NCBI GenBank assembly: GCA_030407005.1 | Contig: JAUDYN010000003.1 | Coordinates: 1,302,001 to 1,366,000 of the forward strand | DNA: 64,000 nucleotides | Direction: 5' to 3' | Source of the DNA: Desarmillaria ectypa | Taxonomy: Eukaryota > Basidiomycota > Agaricomycetes > Agaricales > Physalacriaceae | Shown here: positions 21,187 to 34,991 of the stretch, piece by piece | Numbering within the stretch: the first letter of the stretch is position 1 | Layout: each line of letters begins with the position of its first letter | The notes under the pieces: generated by a model | Databases searched by the model: none | Told to the model about the DNA's origin: nothing | What the model saw: the letters and a program-made list of their open reading frames with translations, nothing else | Translations under genes and position numbers: made by a program

Positions 21187-21391
21187 CTATAAGAATGAGT
21201 GTTAGCCTCAGAACCAAAAGTGTCTAAAAGCAAAAATAAAAAATTGGCAGATTGTGCAGCGTCATCCAACTTTTAAGATACGAATCCATCCGCTAACCAC
21301 ATCAAAACTGGTATCAAACACATCCATTCATTGTTCTGGTTGTGATTCTGCAGCATAGCTAGAAAAATGAGCAGTGAGGAGAGATACTCAC
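21187..21391 (-). other. Intron in the 5' leader of RPL32
   Basis: A 205-nt intron with donor gtgagt at 21391 and acceptor ttatag ending at 21187, six bases before the ATG. It is four times longer than the coding introns nearby, as often seen in leaders of highly expressed fungal genes. A snoRNA could sit here, but I found no pair of convincing C and D boxes. Confidence 0.6.
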
Positions 21392-21772
21392 AGTGTTTTT
21401 GAAGGATTGAGCTTGAGGGCGTAGATTGTTGTGTATTCCCCCCCTAGGGTGTCCGTCTGACGTGCAAGATTACATAATAGGACCCCTGGGACCTTTTCTG
21501 GTCTGGGACAGAACGCCTTTTAGAGGGTCTGAAACTGTTGAATGGCTAGCGAATGGTTAGGTACGATTTAATATAAAATCTCATTTTTATTTATTTAATT
21601 TTCCATCATGTACATTGCCAGTAAAAGACGGAGTCTACCGATATTCTTTCATCGAAGTACGGATCTTCTCCATGCAACAGAAGGTCCAAATGATACTTAT
21701 TGGGCCTCTCACCTGTAATCGCTTATCTGTAGTGCTATATTCAGCACTAACAACTCTCGTTCCACCTAGACA

Positions 21773-23896
21773 ATGGTCATTGACAGCAAGCAAGACATTG
21801 GAATCGTCACTAGACAAAGCCAGGAATTCCGGAACCCACGTGGGCGTGAAATGGGATCACCTGGGGTCTCACTCCACCGAAAAAGCCAATCCAGACCAAG
21901 ACTTTCGTCCGTTCCTCCACCAAGGCGTTTCTTACTACGCCTTTTCTCTCATACTAAACGTATCAAAACGAATATTTTCAGTCTTTCTATGCTATCGGCC
22001 CCGCCCCAGTTGGATTTGGCCTTTGATAGCGAAGAATGGACTCCACAGCTCCCTCCACGACTTTACAGAGCCGCCAGTGTCGGTAGCTGGGGCGTTACCT
22101 CGATTGGTCGAGGTTTCGACTGGGACCAGAACGAGGACACTTCCGAGTCCATCTTTTCCCAGAAAGGCTCGCCACAATCGAAAATCGACAATTTACCACA
22201 GAAAGAGGTGCTTCGACAGCCGGTATATGAACCGTCGCTTCCAAGAGCCGATGAAACCAGTACGGGCAGAAAGACACCAAACGGTATTGCTTCAGACAGC
22301 GCAAAGGTTATGCGTCTCGTCGCCAACGTTACGCCAACTCCCCCAAGTATACTAACCTCCACCATTTCTACGGAGCCATTAGTATACTCACGTTCATCGT
22401 CACCACTACTGTCGACCACCCCAGGATCATCCAAAGTTACCATCACACCCCGTTCCCCCATAGCACCGCGGCCTCGGCGCCGCTCATCGCAGCAACGGGT
22501 TTCATTGATTGCCGGGCGGGTGTCAATTGCGCCTATAGAACCCCCTTCTCCGCCGCCGATCCTACCAAAATCGCTTAATCGTGCAGACAGCACCAGCAGT
22601 CTGCTGAGTGTTGCCTCCAGCACACGAGCTCCCTCCCCCGTTAGGTCATCAGAAGAGTCGTTCCTTGGCGAAAGGACTATCTCCGAATTTCATATCGAAG
22701 GAGAAATTGGACGCGGTGCTTACGGGTTAGTGAAGCGTGCACGGGAAATTCTTGACCATGGTTCTCTAGGGGTATGTAAGATCCACTTGTCGGATTTTGT
22801 GCGATGATCTAATGTTGCGATAATTGCTAGCCGCCTCTTGTTATCAAACAAGTGATCAAGTCGCGTATACTGGCGGACTGTTGGAAGAAACATCCTAAAC
22901 ACGGCACCATTCCCATTGAAATCTACGTCATGTCCGCTATATCCAATACATCCTATGTACTGCCTCCGAAACGGTCATGGGATCCTCGTCGATTCGATTC
23001 ACTCACATGCTCCCATAATCCGGTTGAATCAGGTTCTGATGCGGATGACTGGGTAGAGGGAAAGACCGTCAAAGGTCATCCTAACATATGTCCCCTTCTA
23101 GACTTTTTCGAGGATAGTCATTATTATTATCTTGTCCTTCCGTCGTCAACACCAGAGCATCGCGCTGACGAACCACCGCCACCGTCCGACCTTTTTGATC
23201 TCGTCGAGAGTTACCCGCAAGGTCTTCCTCCGAGTTCTGTTCGCACTTATCTAGGTCAGATAGCCGACGCACTATGCTTCCTTCATTCGCATGGAATAGG
23301 TCAGTCTTAGCTGATTTGAAAACATGTTGACTAATGGTGATTTCTCCAAGTTCATCGGGATGTAAAGGATGAAAATGTTGTGCTGGGGCCTCATGGCAGG
23401 TGTATCTTGATCGATTTTGGTAGCTCCGGATTGATCAAAAAACATGGCTGGGATTCCTTCAGTGGAACGTATGCACTTGTTCTATCATTGCTGAAGATTG
23501 CCTCGAGGCTAATTATTATCTTTACTTAGTCTTGACTATGCGGGTCCCGAAATTCTTCGTGGCGAGCGCTACCAGGGAAAGGAACAAGACGTCTGGGCAT
23601 TCGGTGTTGTTGCATATGTTTTGCTTGTTGGAGAATGTCCATTTATGACTGCTGCTGAGGCGCAGGAAGGATTGGACTCTCCGTTTGCAAGCGCATCTAT
23701 GGCGCTTGATGAGAGGTGTGGCGAGGAGAAGGAGACCTATGGAGAAGAATCCGATGGCGGTGGTGCGCTTGGAGACGCAGCGGGACTTGTCAGGGCTTGC
23801 CTGCGTTTACAAGTTTCGGCTCGACCGACATTTGAGAAAATTCTCCAGTCGCGTTTTCTGGCTGGCAACGGTGGATGGACGACCTGCGATCCCTGA
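21773..23896 (+). CDS. Serine/threonine protein kinase, PAS-kinase-like
   Basis: PAS kinases (yeast Psk1/Psk2) link nutrient state to sugar partitioning and translation. The N-terminal ~310 residues are Ser/Pro-rich and disordered. The kinase domain begins HIEGEIGRGAYGLVKRARE (Gly loop), then LVIKQVIKSRI (the catalytic Lys region), PIEIYVMSAI, an inserted acidic loop, GHPNICPLLDFFEDSHYYYL, SVRTYLGQIADALCFLHSHG, VHRDVKDENVVLGPHGRCIL, IDFGSSGLI, SFSGT, LDYAGPEILRGERYQGKEQD and VWAFGVVAYVLLVGECPF. HRDVKDEN and DFGS match PASK-type kinases better than others. No PAS domain is recognisable in the N-terminal part, so the family assignment is by kinase domain only. The start could be 21773 or the internal ATG at 21989. 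Introns are small and few. Confidence 0.8.
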
Positions 23897-24557
23897 TCGA
23901 GACTAAAACAACATAGAGACGAGGCGACTTGACTTCCAACAAGGAAGATGTATGTATTCACCAAGCACTGTATCAACATAATTTCCATTCGACACCCAAT
24001 CCTGTAGTATGCATGCATCTATATCACCTCTGACTCACTGTGTTGTTTTACTTATCTCTCTTTCTTGCTGTTATTCAAATACGTCTTAGATAGACTCGTC
24101 GATAGCGCATAGAGTACTGCAGAGATTTCACTAATGTACTACCACTACCTGTAAGTCCCGGAAAACGGTTAATATCTTAATTTATTTTTGCGGACGGAGC
24201 CGATATAGGTGGTGCGGAGTCACAATTGGTCACATTTTTATCAGCCATCTGATCAAATTTGGATGTAATCGATAAAAAATTTTCACCGTCGCAGTATAAC
24301 TAGACCAAACATTTCTTTTCTGTCTGTCTACCTTCTTCCTTCCCCTCCACCATCATCTCTCATCCCTTGTAATTTGTTGTACCTCTAAAGTAAGTACTCT
24401 GTCTTCATACGACATCGCTTCTGTCAGATCTTGACTACGTTTTCCCATCGCTGTCGTGCGCTTGTCGCCGACAACGTAAAATTTTTCATCTGCGCATCTG
24501 GACCGATGTCGTGCGATCTATGACGCTAACGTTCCTCTCTTTGCAGAATCTATTAAA
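23897..24557. promoter_or_regulatory. eEF1A promoter and leader
   Basis: 660 bp between the kinase and eEF1A. A strongly pyrimidine-rich block on the plus strand lies at about 24316-24362 (repeated ttcttcct and cccctcc), the CT-box arrangement typical of highly expressed fungal genes just before the transcription start. AT-rich sequence precedes it (24180-24300). A 5' leader intron follows. Confidence 0.6.
24390..24546 (+). other. Intron in the 5' leader of eEF1A
   Basis: A 157-nt intron with donor gtaagtact at 24390 and acceptor ctttgcag ending at 24546, eleven bases before the ATG. A long leader intron is a regular feature of basidiomycete tef1 genes and often raises expression. Confidence 0.75.
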
Positions 24558-26379
<1,822 letters not shown>

Positions 26380-26689
26380 TTAGAAGTAGAAGCACTGTAT
26401 CTTTCCTTTATCAGTTTCTTCTTTTTACTTCCTCTGTTGGTCATACTCATCACCTGTGTTACTGTCATCATCAAGCATTGTATTCACGATAACGAAGCTG
26501 GCGGCGTAGTCAGCGGCTGAACGCCGTGTGTTTTAATAATGTAGTAGAAGTCGCAAAAGCAATGAATGGATGCATGCATCGTGCCTTGGGCATCAGAGAT
26601 TCAGATATATGGTTCCAGAACAAGATGAAGTTACATTTGATTTTACATTGTTATTCCAATTTGTGCTTCTACATGTCACGTTCTCCAGC
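26380..26689. other. Convergent 3' region between eEF1A and the dienelactone hydrolase gene
   Basis: About 310 bp. It contains T-rich and AT-rich tracts consistent with two 3' untranslated regions (tttcttctttttacttcc near 26415, ttttaataatgtagtag near 26531). No gene is seen. Confidence 0.4.
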
Positions 26690-28083
26690 TTAACATACAT
26701 GCTGAAGCGGTTTGTTATCCTCGACCTTCGGCCCGAGGTCTTGGCCCACTGTACGCTCGAATACTTCCATCATGAAGCCGAAAAGAGACCTAGTAAGGGC
26801 AGCGTCCCAGCGTCCTTTAGATTGCTCATCGCGAACGAAAGCGTGTTGGGCCTGAACTTCAATAAACTGAATGACGCCTTAGCCATCGCAGAGATGCACA
26901 GGAGAAACTGGTTACCGAGACTGTGACATTCGCGTCATCAAGCGTCTTTCGTATGAGATCACGCCCCTCGCGAGGAATATGAGTGTCCTGGAATGCAGTC
27001 AATAGCCAGTAGCTGACGAGCGTTATTTAGGATTCACCTGCTTTCCGAAGATCATCTAGAAAGTCGAGTGTTAGGTTTGTAACGTCGATAACAACTGAGT
27101 ACAACTGACCACTAGCTCGCCTTTCCCAGTCATATCACCATTGCGAACGCGGATGAGGGAATCATCCTGTTTGCCCTTGCCCAACGTCGCACTGTGGATG
27201 TCAGTGCCAAAGAAGCACACAGAAGCCCGCACACGGGGGTCGAATGCAGCCTATGACCGTGTTTAGGAGGGACGAAGTAGATGAAAAAAAGTGGGGCATA
27301 CCCTAAAAGCCTGTTGGAAGGGTGTAAGGAAATGTTATTAGATTAGCCTCAATCATCATACAAGGTGTCCTCCAAGGCACATCCCGGTCGCTGGATAAAG
27401 GATGGTCAGATGAAGAACAGATTCGAAGGATCAAGTTGAAAGGGACCTGCAATACGCCCATTGCAATTGGGGAGAGAGGTAAGGAGATCGATGGTGAGAG
27501 CTGCGTCCTATAATAGTGTAAGATCGAGGCCATCAGAGTAAGATTTCAGGAGGGTACCTCATCATACGCCGCTACCTCCTTCTCGATCTAACAATGGATG
27601 AGAAGATGAACACGAATTGGAGAACTATCAAGACCTTATATTTGTTGCCTCTGTCAGTCCCTACAGATATATCTGAGTTTGTGGTTAAAGACTAGTTGGA
27701 TTACACGTACCCTCTACATCGTAAGGAATCGCCTCTGGCCCTTCAAATTCGTGATAAACGGAGGGACAGGCTAATGCAATTATAATCAAGGACGATCATG
27801 ATATGTCACCCTTTTACCTACCAACGACATATCCCTGACTGGCGATCTGTCCAGCGAAGCGTTCAACTGGCCCAGTGACTTGGTATATTTCACTAAAGAC
27901 AACAACGCCTGGACTCATCGTGAGGATCGATCACGATAGGGAACTTGAACGACAAAGTGACTGACCAGGAAACTTTGCATGGGGGTAGTTCTTTACAACA
28001 GGAGATATCACAAATATCCTGATAGGACGTCCATTGGCGTCAAGTTTTGTGGGGACATCGTGGAATGTTTTACTGACGAGCAT
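26690..28083 (-). CDS. Dienelactone hydrolase family protein
   Basis: This is a probable cytosolic alpha/beta hydrolase of the carboxymethylenebutenolidase family; fungal members are often of unknown substrate. The start at 28083 gives MLVSKTFHDVPTKLDANGRP, then ISPVVKNYPHAKFPG, VVFSEIYQVTGPVERFAGQI, ASQGYVV, CPSVYHEFEGPEAIPYDVEG and GNKYK. Middle exons are less easy to read. Later come LGKGKQDDSLIRVRNGDMTG, HIPREGRDLIRKTLDDANVT and FIEVQAQHAFVRDEQSKGRW, ending KPLQHVC. The His in AQHAF is the expected catalytic His; FSEIYQV is the typical strand after the oxyanion region. Ten or so introns of about 50 nt fragment it. It shares about 150 bp of upstream DNA with the gene at 28235. Confidence 0.82.
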
Positions 28084-28234
28084 GGTGGCGGCAGAAAGAG
28101 AGATCGGATGTCGATCACTTCCGCTTTTGGCTTAGACTCGGATCTACCCGAACAATTCAAACTCGACAAACGTGCGCTCTGCTTCCGTCTGTATATTTAT
28201 CTGCGACCATGCTGTACCCTTCGCTTTGCCCAGC
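28084..28234. promoter_or_regulatory. 151-bp divergent promoter
   Basis: This separates the start codons of the dienelactone hydrolase gene and the GNAT membrane protein gene. The plus-strand open frame can be extended leftwards to 28172, which would shorten the shared region further. No clear TATA box is visible. Confidence 0.4.
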
Positions 28235-29107
28235 ATGGTTGAGCCCATTGCACGTATACGCATATTCAAGGCAGAAGATGAAAAGCTTGCAAAATTCACC
28301 ATTGCCAAGGCGAATATGGAAGGGCTGACGACGGCGAACACCAAAAGTGAGTGGAATCAGAACTGCCTTGGATTACTGGACCTCATATTGGATCAGGCTG
28401 GCTACACCCTTTGACTATCAGTATATGGGTCGCTCTATCTTGCATCTGGATCGAATATATGCAATGGTGGCCTAACGCTTACCACGGCTATCTGTCTTAT
28501 TTGAAGCCCTTGCCAGCATTCGCTAGCCTTGCAGTACCCATCTTAGCATTGGCTGATTGGTGAGTAGGTCTTCAAACATAATATTTCTTTTCGAACCATG
28601 TTCTATAGGATAAATCGGCCGTATTTTGAAAAAATGCTGCAAACAGTCCTACGAAAGCCAGACATGCGCGACTTGGCTGGCTATTATAGTCGTACTCCAG
28701 CCTCCGGTTTTTGGCTACTCGAATACGGAGATAGCTTCGTTGGCCTGATTGCTATTGATGCATCGCACGATTCCGAATCCAATCTGGACACCAAAAAGAA
28801 GAAGAGCCAGCCAGTATCCTCCACCGCGCTGATTACCCACTTCTCCATTGACGAAAAGTACCGATCTACCGGCGTTCAGGATGATCTTCTTGCACACGCT
28901 GTCCGCCATGTTTTTGTGTCCAGTCCTACCGTTCAGCGTGTGGAGGGCATTGACAGTCCTCTGGTCAAGTTTACCGGACCTTGCTATACTGCCGCAGGAT
29001 TCAAAACAGAGTCAGTCCTCGAACCAATTGGCGTATTCAAATGGAGGCCGAGCAAAAGGGTCCTGGAAAGGTCAGAATGGGAGAAAAGAGAGACGGCAGC
29101 ATACTAG
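28235..29107 (+). CDS. Membrane-anchored GNAT-type acetyltransferase-like protein
   Basis: The start at 28235 gives MVEPIARIRIFKAEDEKLAK, an acetyltransferase-like first strand and helix. An intron then leads to a pair of hydrophobic helices (LTISIWVALSCIWIEYM and PAFASLAVPILALADW), and a second intron to INRPYFEKMLQTVLRKPDMR, YYSRTPASGFWLLEYGDSFV, GLIAIDAS, THFSIDEKYRSTGVQDDLLA and AVRHVFVSSPTVQRVEG, ending GFKTESVLEPIGVFKW. The arrangement (helices inserted after the first helix of the GNAT fold) is the one of NAT8-like enzymes of the ER. The acetyl-CoA loop, expected as R/QxxGxG/A after strand 4, is degenerate here (KYRSTGVQ), so activity is uncertain. Confidence 0.65.
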
Positions 29108-29184
29108 TTATTATTAATCTTCTATTTGGGTTATATATGGGATTCTTTTTCAGCTTTTCACCATGAATAGCTTGCCCTCTCACC

Positions 29185-30435
29185 ATGTTCATTCCGGACA
29201 TCCTTCAATCCAGTCGTCATCCTTTTGTGATTCTCCAGTCATCTGTCGCACAGTCAACGTTGCCCTTGCTCCGTAAGGTTATTGAAACGTCTCCAGGCAA
29301 TAAAGGGCAGCATACCTGTGAAACTCTATTGTTTTGTTTTCTACACCCTCCTTCGAGTCTAATTAATCAAGACGTCACTGATCTGACCGCGTACGACCGC
29401 ATAGCCAGTGTACCAGGCTACGATGATAGTTGGATAGATCCAAGAGATTTTATCGAAAATGCCATCGAAAACTGTGAGTTGTCGTCTTCAAGTCCATGGG
29501 GTAGTCTTCCAACCCGTCATTTCACAGGTTCTTCGCAGCAGCTACACGTAGTAATTGACTCCGTGGACACCTTGTTGTCAGATGTTGGTAGTGTCGCAGA
29601 GTCGTACAAATTTCTTCGCGGTTTACTGTCTCAATTATTGGCGCGTCCCGGTGCGTCGACGTCTTCTTTCAGTATCACACTAGAATTCTAACTATTGCCT
29701 AGGCCCCTCTCGCTTGACACTCCACTTGCAAAACACTTGTCCCCTTCTACCATTACTTGTACAGACCTCCTTCTCGTCCACCTTGGCCCAATTAATCGCC
29801 CATCCTCCTGCGCTCCTCCTCCACCTCGCTACAGAATACCTAACGCCGCCGCCACCTGCTTCGCCAGAACCCAAATTCTGGGGTGTCTTCCTACCTGTGA
29901 GCGAGCGCGAATCCGATTTAGAACGCATAATATTTGGTCAAGACGGTGAGGGTTCTGGTGCGAGCGGAGAATTTGTTGTGGAGGTCATCTTACGAGGTGG
30001 AGGTGACCACTCTGGCAGACGAAAGGCTGTGGAAAGGGTTCTGGAGGGTTGGGACGTCACACAGAGTTCTCCCATTAAGCTGACGTCTTTGGAGAGCTTG
30101 AAAAAAGTATTTGGTAAAGCACCTGTCGAAGAAGTACGCTCTTATCCTAGTTCTTCTCAACTCTCATTTACATTTGGCTAGGCTGCTCCAGATCCTACTC
30201 AAAAATTATCATTCAATCTGAATCTCACTCCCTCTCAACAACAGGCAAGATCACAAGTTCCATTGCCATATGCTCATGAAGGTATACCCATATATTATGA
30301 CACGTAACATTATGTTCACTGTTCGTAGGTAAAGCGCTTGAGACGCCGGCCCCAACGGCGGGGTCTATCTTATATGATCCAGATTCTGCAGATGACATTG
30401 ACGACGACGATCCTGACGAGGACTTGGATATCTAG
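29185..30435 (+). CDS. ELP5: Elongator complex protein 5
   Basis: Elp5 is part of the Elp4-5-6 RecA-like ring of Elongator, which modifies wobble uridines of tRNA. The start at 29185 gives MFIPDILQSSRHPFVILQSS. Later blocks are VIDSVDTLLSDVGSVAESYK (the Walker B-like strand region of the degenerate RecA fold), LHLQNTCPLLPLLVQTSFSS, LAQLIAHPPALLLHLATEYL, FWGVFLPVSERESDLERIIF and FVVEVILRGGG. The C-terminus, LYDPDSADDIDDDDPDEDLD, is the acidic tail typical of fungal Elp5. Exons are joined by four introns. Length is about 370 aa. It ends 54 bp from the end of the gene on the other strand. Confidence 0.85.
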
Positions 30436-30489
30436 AATGTATCGTACTTTTAATTCCACGTATTCCAGCGAGCAGTACTATGCTGTATC

Positions 30490-33000
30490 TCAATGCTCAT
30501 TTGACTGGTGTCTAGCCCATGAACCCTCTTCTTTCAATCCGGCAGCAAAAGTAGAGAGGGCAGACAAGGAAAAGCGGCGACGGTTATTTTTTTTCGTTTC
30601 CTCTACGTCAAGTGAGAAACGGACACGAGACGGTCCAACGACTGGTTCAGGACTGGGAGCTCTCCTTGTGGATGGAAGATCTAAACCAGGAGGAGGACGC
30701 AAGCTTATAGGAGTGCTTCGACGATCTGGGCGGACTACTGGAACTGGAACATCAGATTCCTGTAAAGACATATTCTGGGCATCAAGCTGAAAACTCGCCG
30801 GCCTCCTTGACGGCAAAGCAAGGGCAGAAACAGGGCGTCGTCGCCTGGGCGGAGATATAAGAACTGAAGACACCGAGGGTGGAGAAGAAGGTCGGGCGAG
30901 ACGGGTGATAGCAGAGAGGGAAAATCGGTGGCTAGACTTGATTTCAGCTAATGTTTTGGGACGAGCATGCATTGCAATTTGAGCGTTCGCAACGACGTCC
31001 GATTCGGATTTTGGTACAGCCTGGTCGTTTGTGTATGGGGTCGTAGGAACACTGGGTGGTAGGACGCGAATGGAGGGTGGCGGGGACCTTGGGCCAGAAG
31101 GACCGGTGTTCACGGTTGTATAGGTATGTGCGGTCAAACTGGGGCTCGGTCTACGGATATGATGCTGTCGCAAAAAAAGGAGGGAAACACGTTAGTCCTT
31201 GAATACGAACATCTTGACCCTTTCAAACTCACGTTTCCTTCGTCGCTTGACCCTTGCTCCAGCGGACGAACGTCATCACCAAGGTCAAGACATGGAATGC
31301 CAGGAGGTGAGGGTGTCCGCATTAAAGGAGCACTATGAGGTCTGGGAAGTTCTTTCCTACGTTCTTCACGTCCAATGCCCCCCGTCAATAATTGCCTCAT
31401 CCGACCTCCAAACTTCTTCACTTTAAGTAGTATCCCTCGCTTTTTATTCCATGATTGACGAGACCCTGTACGAGCAGGCCTGTCTGAGGCAACACTACGC
31501 GCGCGACGGTTATCATCGTCCGACACTTCAACCCTGGTGGTAGTCTCGATGACAATAGGGTCAAGGGAAGGGTTGTGGGAGTTCCATACAGAGGACATGA
31601 CGGCTGCAGCGTACTCCGCGGCGCTAGTCTCCAACGAACCGGTCTCTGACATTCCAATGGCTGGAGACGGCTCTACGGAAGCACCGAATGATGAAGGATT
31701 ATGAGAAGAAGGAAAACTAAGGACATGTTCAGCCGCATCTAGGTTTAATTGTGCTCTGAATGATGACATTGGTGACAGAGATAAAGATAGTGATGTGTCA
31801 TGTACGGAGACAGAGGCAGTGGGCGTGGGAGTCACTGCAGACAATGCAAGAGTCCACTCAGGCTCGTTTACATCGGATTGAGGAGAAGCAAGGAAGCTAT
31901 TCGAAACAGGGTTTTCGTCCATGGTCAGGCTATCGTCTGGGGTGCTGGGAAGGGAAAGGCCTGTTAGCATAGGTATAGCAGGCGGGGCAAGTTCTTCCAC
32001 TGAGGGAGAGACACGCTCTGGTGTATAGAGCACGGGCATCCTTAGTGCTTGATTGTACCGTGAAGCGTGGGATGATGGACTTGGCGACAAAGATCGGGAA
32101 GGTTCGCGTGTACGTACAACATCAAAGTCTTCTTCAGAGGACGTGATGCAAGAAAGTGAACTGAGGTGGTCATAAGAGGCTTGAGAAGAGTTCGTTCGGG
32201 TTCTACTTCGAGGATGGAGGATAGATGGGCTTGGGGAGTTGAATACCATTGGGGAGGTCGGTGACGGGCAGGGAGACGATGAAAAGGATGAGTTGGCCAG
32301 TGCACCTTGACCAGGGAACGATGCACTAGGTCGACTAGGGCTGCCTTCGCCGAATATATTATGTAACTCTGAACTGGGCGCATGATTCCGGTTTTTCTGT
32401 CCATGTATGCGCGCGTTGTCGTTCATTTGAGACAAGGGTGACGGTTCATCCAGCGATTTGACTGGGACATGCCCTAGGGACATTGGTAAAGTGCAGGAGG
32501 TAGCAACTGAAGTGTCCTAGGCTTTAAATGTAAATGCCGCGTCGTATGAGCAGCAGGCGACTTACCACCATAGAAAGTGCAGTGTCATTCTAGTAGAGTA
32601 ATCTGAGGTAAATAAGCTCATAATCGAAGCAAAAAAAAGAACGCACTGGATTGTATTTCGTCAAATCCGAGTCATCCGAAGGCATAGATGGTGATGCATT
32701 GGGGCAGGATGGAGTAACAATAAAAGAGGCACGTTTCCTGGTATTGTTATCAGGTTCAGACAGAGCCAAAGAGAGCCTTTGATGAAAGTTCAAAACACGG
32801 TCGAGATGCAGAGGCTCGGGCAACGTCGCAGACGCAGGTACACAGTGAGGCTGGGCGTTGGACTGGGTCGGAACCGGACAAGTAAGAGAGCGTTTGTGCA
32901 ACGGCGTCGTGGGCCATGCGCCAGGTATTGCTGGCGACGGACTACGAGTGCTTGCCGTCGCTGCCGTCGTCACCGTCGACAGTATCTGGAGAGGGTCCAT
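30490..33000 (-). CDS. Serine/proline-rich disordered protein, function unknown
   Basis: The start at 33000 gives MDPLQILSTVTTAATASTRS. A first exon to about 32650 is followed by a 24-nt micro-exon (32567-32590 region, NDTALSMV), then one long exon to 31150 and a last one to 30490; all phases match. The protein is about 770 aa and almost entirely low complexity (SSSPCPSPTSP, SLSPSPSSHASRY, SLSLSLSPMSS). Only a basic patch, SWNKKRGILLKVKKFGGRMR, and RRRFSLSALSTFAAGLKEE near the end look conserved. HRFSLSAITRL and RRFSLSAL are near-repeats that look like phosphorylation or docking motifs (R-F-S-L-S-A). No known domain is visible. It may be a regulatory or scaffold protein. Confidence 0.6.
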
Positions 33001-33198
33001 GGTTTGAGCGGTCAGTGATGCATGTGGAAGACAGGACGTGAGCTTGACGCGTTACAAAGCTAAAATCGAAGCGCGCCTGTCCAAATATATTTGACGGCTA
33101 TTGCCAAATAGATTTCATTACAACTCGTAATGCCACGTTTCTAAAACCGTATGCTCGCAAGATAGGTTAATACTCTATACAGGACCAGTATGTTTCGT

Positions 33199-34741
33199 CT
33201 ACAGGTTACCCTTGACAGCAGCGTCAACGCTTTCTGCAAAGTATTCGATGTTTCCGTTATTCAAGCCAGCCATTGAGATACGTCCATCAGCAGTCATGTA
33301 CACATGGGCCTTCTCAGCCAGAGCCTTGGTCTGAGGTTGAGTAAGACCAGTGAAACTGAAAAATCATGTTAGCTAAGAGTAGTGGTACCCTCTATCGACA
33401 GCGCACCTGAACATTCCAATCTGGCTCTTGATGTGGCTCCATTCACCGGGAGTTTTGAGGTCTTTGCTCAACATGTCGTACAGCTTCTCTCTCATCGAGA
33501 TAATTCTGTCAGCCATGCCCTTGACTTCGGCCTCCCACTCGGAATACAGTGCAGGGTCGCTGAGAATACCATTGGCAATCAAAGCACCGTGCATCGGGGG
33601 GTTAGAGTACATGGGTCGGATAACAATCTTGAGCTGGCTGTCGACCCGAGCCTTTTCAGCGGCGTCAGCGGTCGTCAGTGAGAACGCGCCAACACGCTCG
33701 CCATACAAGCCCATGTTCTTGGCAAAAGACTGCGCAAGAGCGACTTGATGTCCTTGCGACACAAAGTGACGAACAGCGAAAGCATCACGCGAAGTAGACC
33801 CGGAAGCGAAGCCCTGGTACGCCATGTCAAAGAATGGGAAGAGCTTCTTTTCCTGGACAATGTCGGAGATTTCTTTCCATTGTTCCGGTGTAGGGTCGAT
33901 ACCCGTGGGGTTGTGCGCACAGGCGTGGAGCAATACGATCGACTGTTCTGGAGCAGCCTGGGAAGTCGCGTAAACTGCAGGAAGCGTAACACGTTCACGA
34001 TGTCATACCTTGAGGTCTGCTTTCAACCCCTCAAAATCCAATCCAACAGTGCTCTTGTCAAAGTAACGGTAGTTCCTGACTTCAAGACCGGAGTCACGGA
34101 AGATCGGAGTGTGGTTACCCCAGGAAGGAGTGGGAAGGTAGATGACCTTGGAGTGGGGATAGTGACGGGCAAGGAAAGCGCCTCCAATACGAAGGGCACC
34201 CGTCCCGGAGATCGACTGAGTCACAGCAATCTGGGGTACATTCAGTACACGGAACGCGGTAAGGGCACGAGAACAGACATACCGCTCCCTGACTCAGGGG
34301 TACACTGTCAGCACCGTAGGCGAGCTTGGCAGCATTTTTGGTGAACTCGGGGAGACCAGTGATAGGAAGGTACTCCTTGTCCGGATGGTTGGTGGCAATA
34401 AGATCTTCTGCCTGTATACGTGTGCACATAAGTCTGGAGAAATCATCGAGTCACGTCAATAATCAAACCTTCTGGACACTAGTAAGGACGTATGGCTTGC
34501 CAGTACCATCACGGTAGGCTCCTACACCCAAATTAATCTTTCTGGCATCCTTATCGGCCTTGAAGGCTTCGGAAACACCTGTACATTTCCACCAGGTCAA
34601 AGTCAGGTCGTGTCAATGGGTGACACGTAAGAACACACCGAGAATGGGGTCGGGAGGACCTGCAGGTACAGCGGACCAAGTAGAAAGAGTGCGAAGGGTG
34701 TTGTTTCCCAAGGAGCGACGGGCGACAGAACTGGCGAGCAT
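33199..34741 (-). CDS. AAT1: Aspartate aminotransferase, mitochondrial
   Basis: This PLP enzyme interconverts aspartate/2-oxoglutarate and oxaloacetate/glutamate, part of the malate-aspartate shuttle. The start at 34741 gives [20 protein letters not shown], a mitochondrial presequence. Then come [143 protein letters not shown] (the Lys of FAKN binds PLP), [14 protein letters not shown], and [20 protein letters not shown], ending AVKGNL. All active-site residues seen are normal. The presequence and NPPMHG favour the mitochondrial form. It is divergent from DPS1 over 250 bp. Confidence 0.95.
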
Positions 34742-34991
34742 GGTGGTATAGTGCAACTTCAAATATCTAGGTTCGTGTTAAATATAATGTTTTTACGGGG
34801 TCCGTTTTTCGGCAGATTTCGGCATAGCGGTGCTAAAGCGGACGTGTGCCGGCGATTTCATCCGATCATAGATAAGATAATAGGGCCTAGGCCCATCAAA
34901 GCCAATTCAGGACCTTTCCAGTCCTCCATCGCTACTCATCGTGACTCGTATTCACCGAACAGAATAGCACCGAATCGTTTCATTGTTCATC
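34742..34991. promoter_or_regulatory. Divergent promoter between AAT1 and DPS1
   Basis: 250 bp between two well-supported start codons. It has an AT-rich left end and a TATA-free, mixed remainder. AAT1 makes or uses aspartate and DPS1 charges it onto tRNA, so shared control is conceivable; that is inference. Confidence 0.4.

Noticed and set aside
21187..21391. Possible snoRNA inside the RPL32 leader intron
   Set aside because: Ribosomal protein introns often host snoRNAs, and a CTGA lies near the 3' end, but no good RTGATGA C box pairs with it and no terminal stem or H/ACA hairpins are evident.
22063..22623. 186-codon minus-strand frame
   Set aside because: Antisense shadow of the disordered N-terminus of the PAS-kinase-like gene.
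34560..34751. Plus-strand frame over the AAT1 N-terminus
   Set aside because: Antisense to the presequence exons of AAT1; no independent support.
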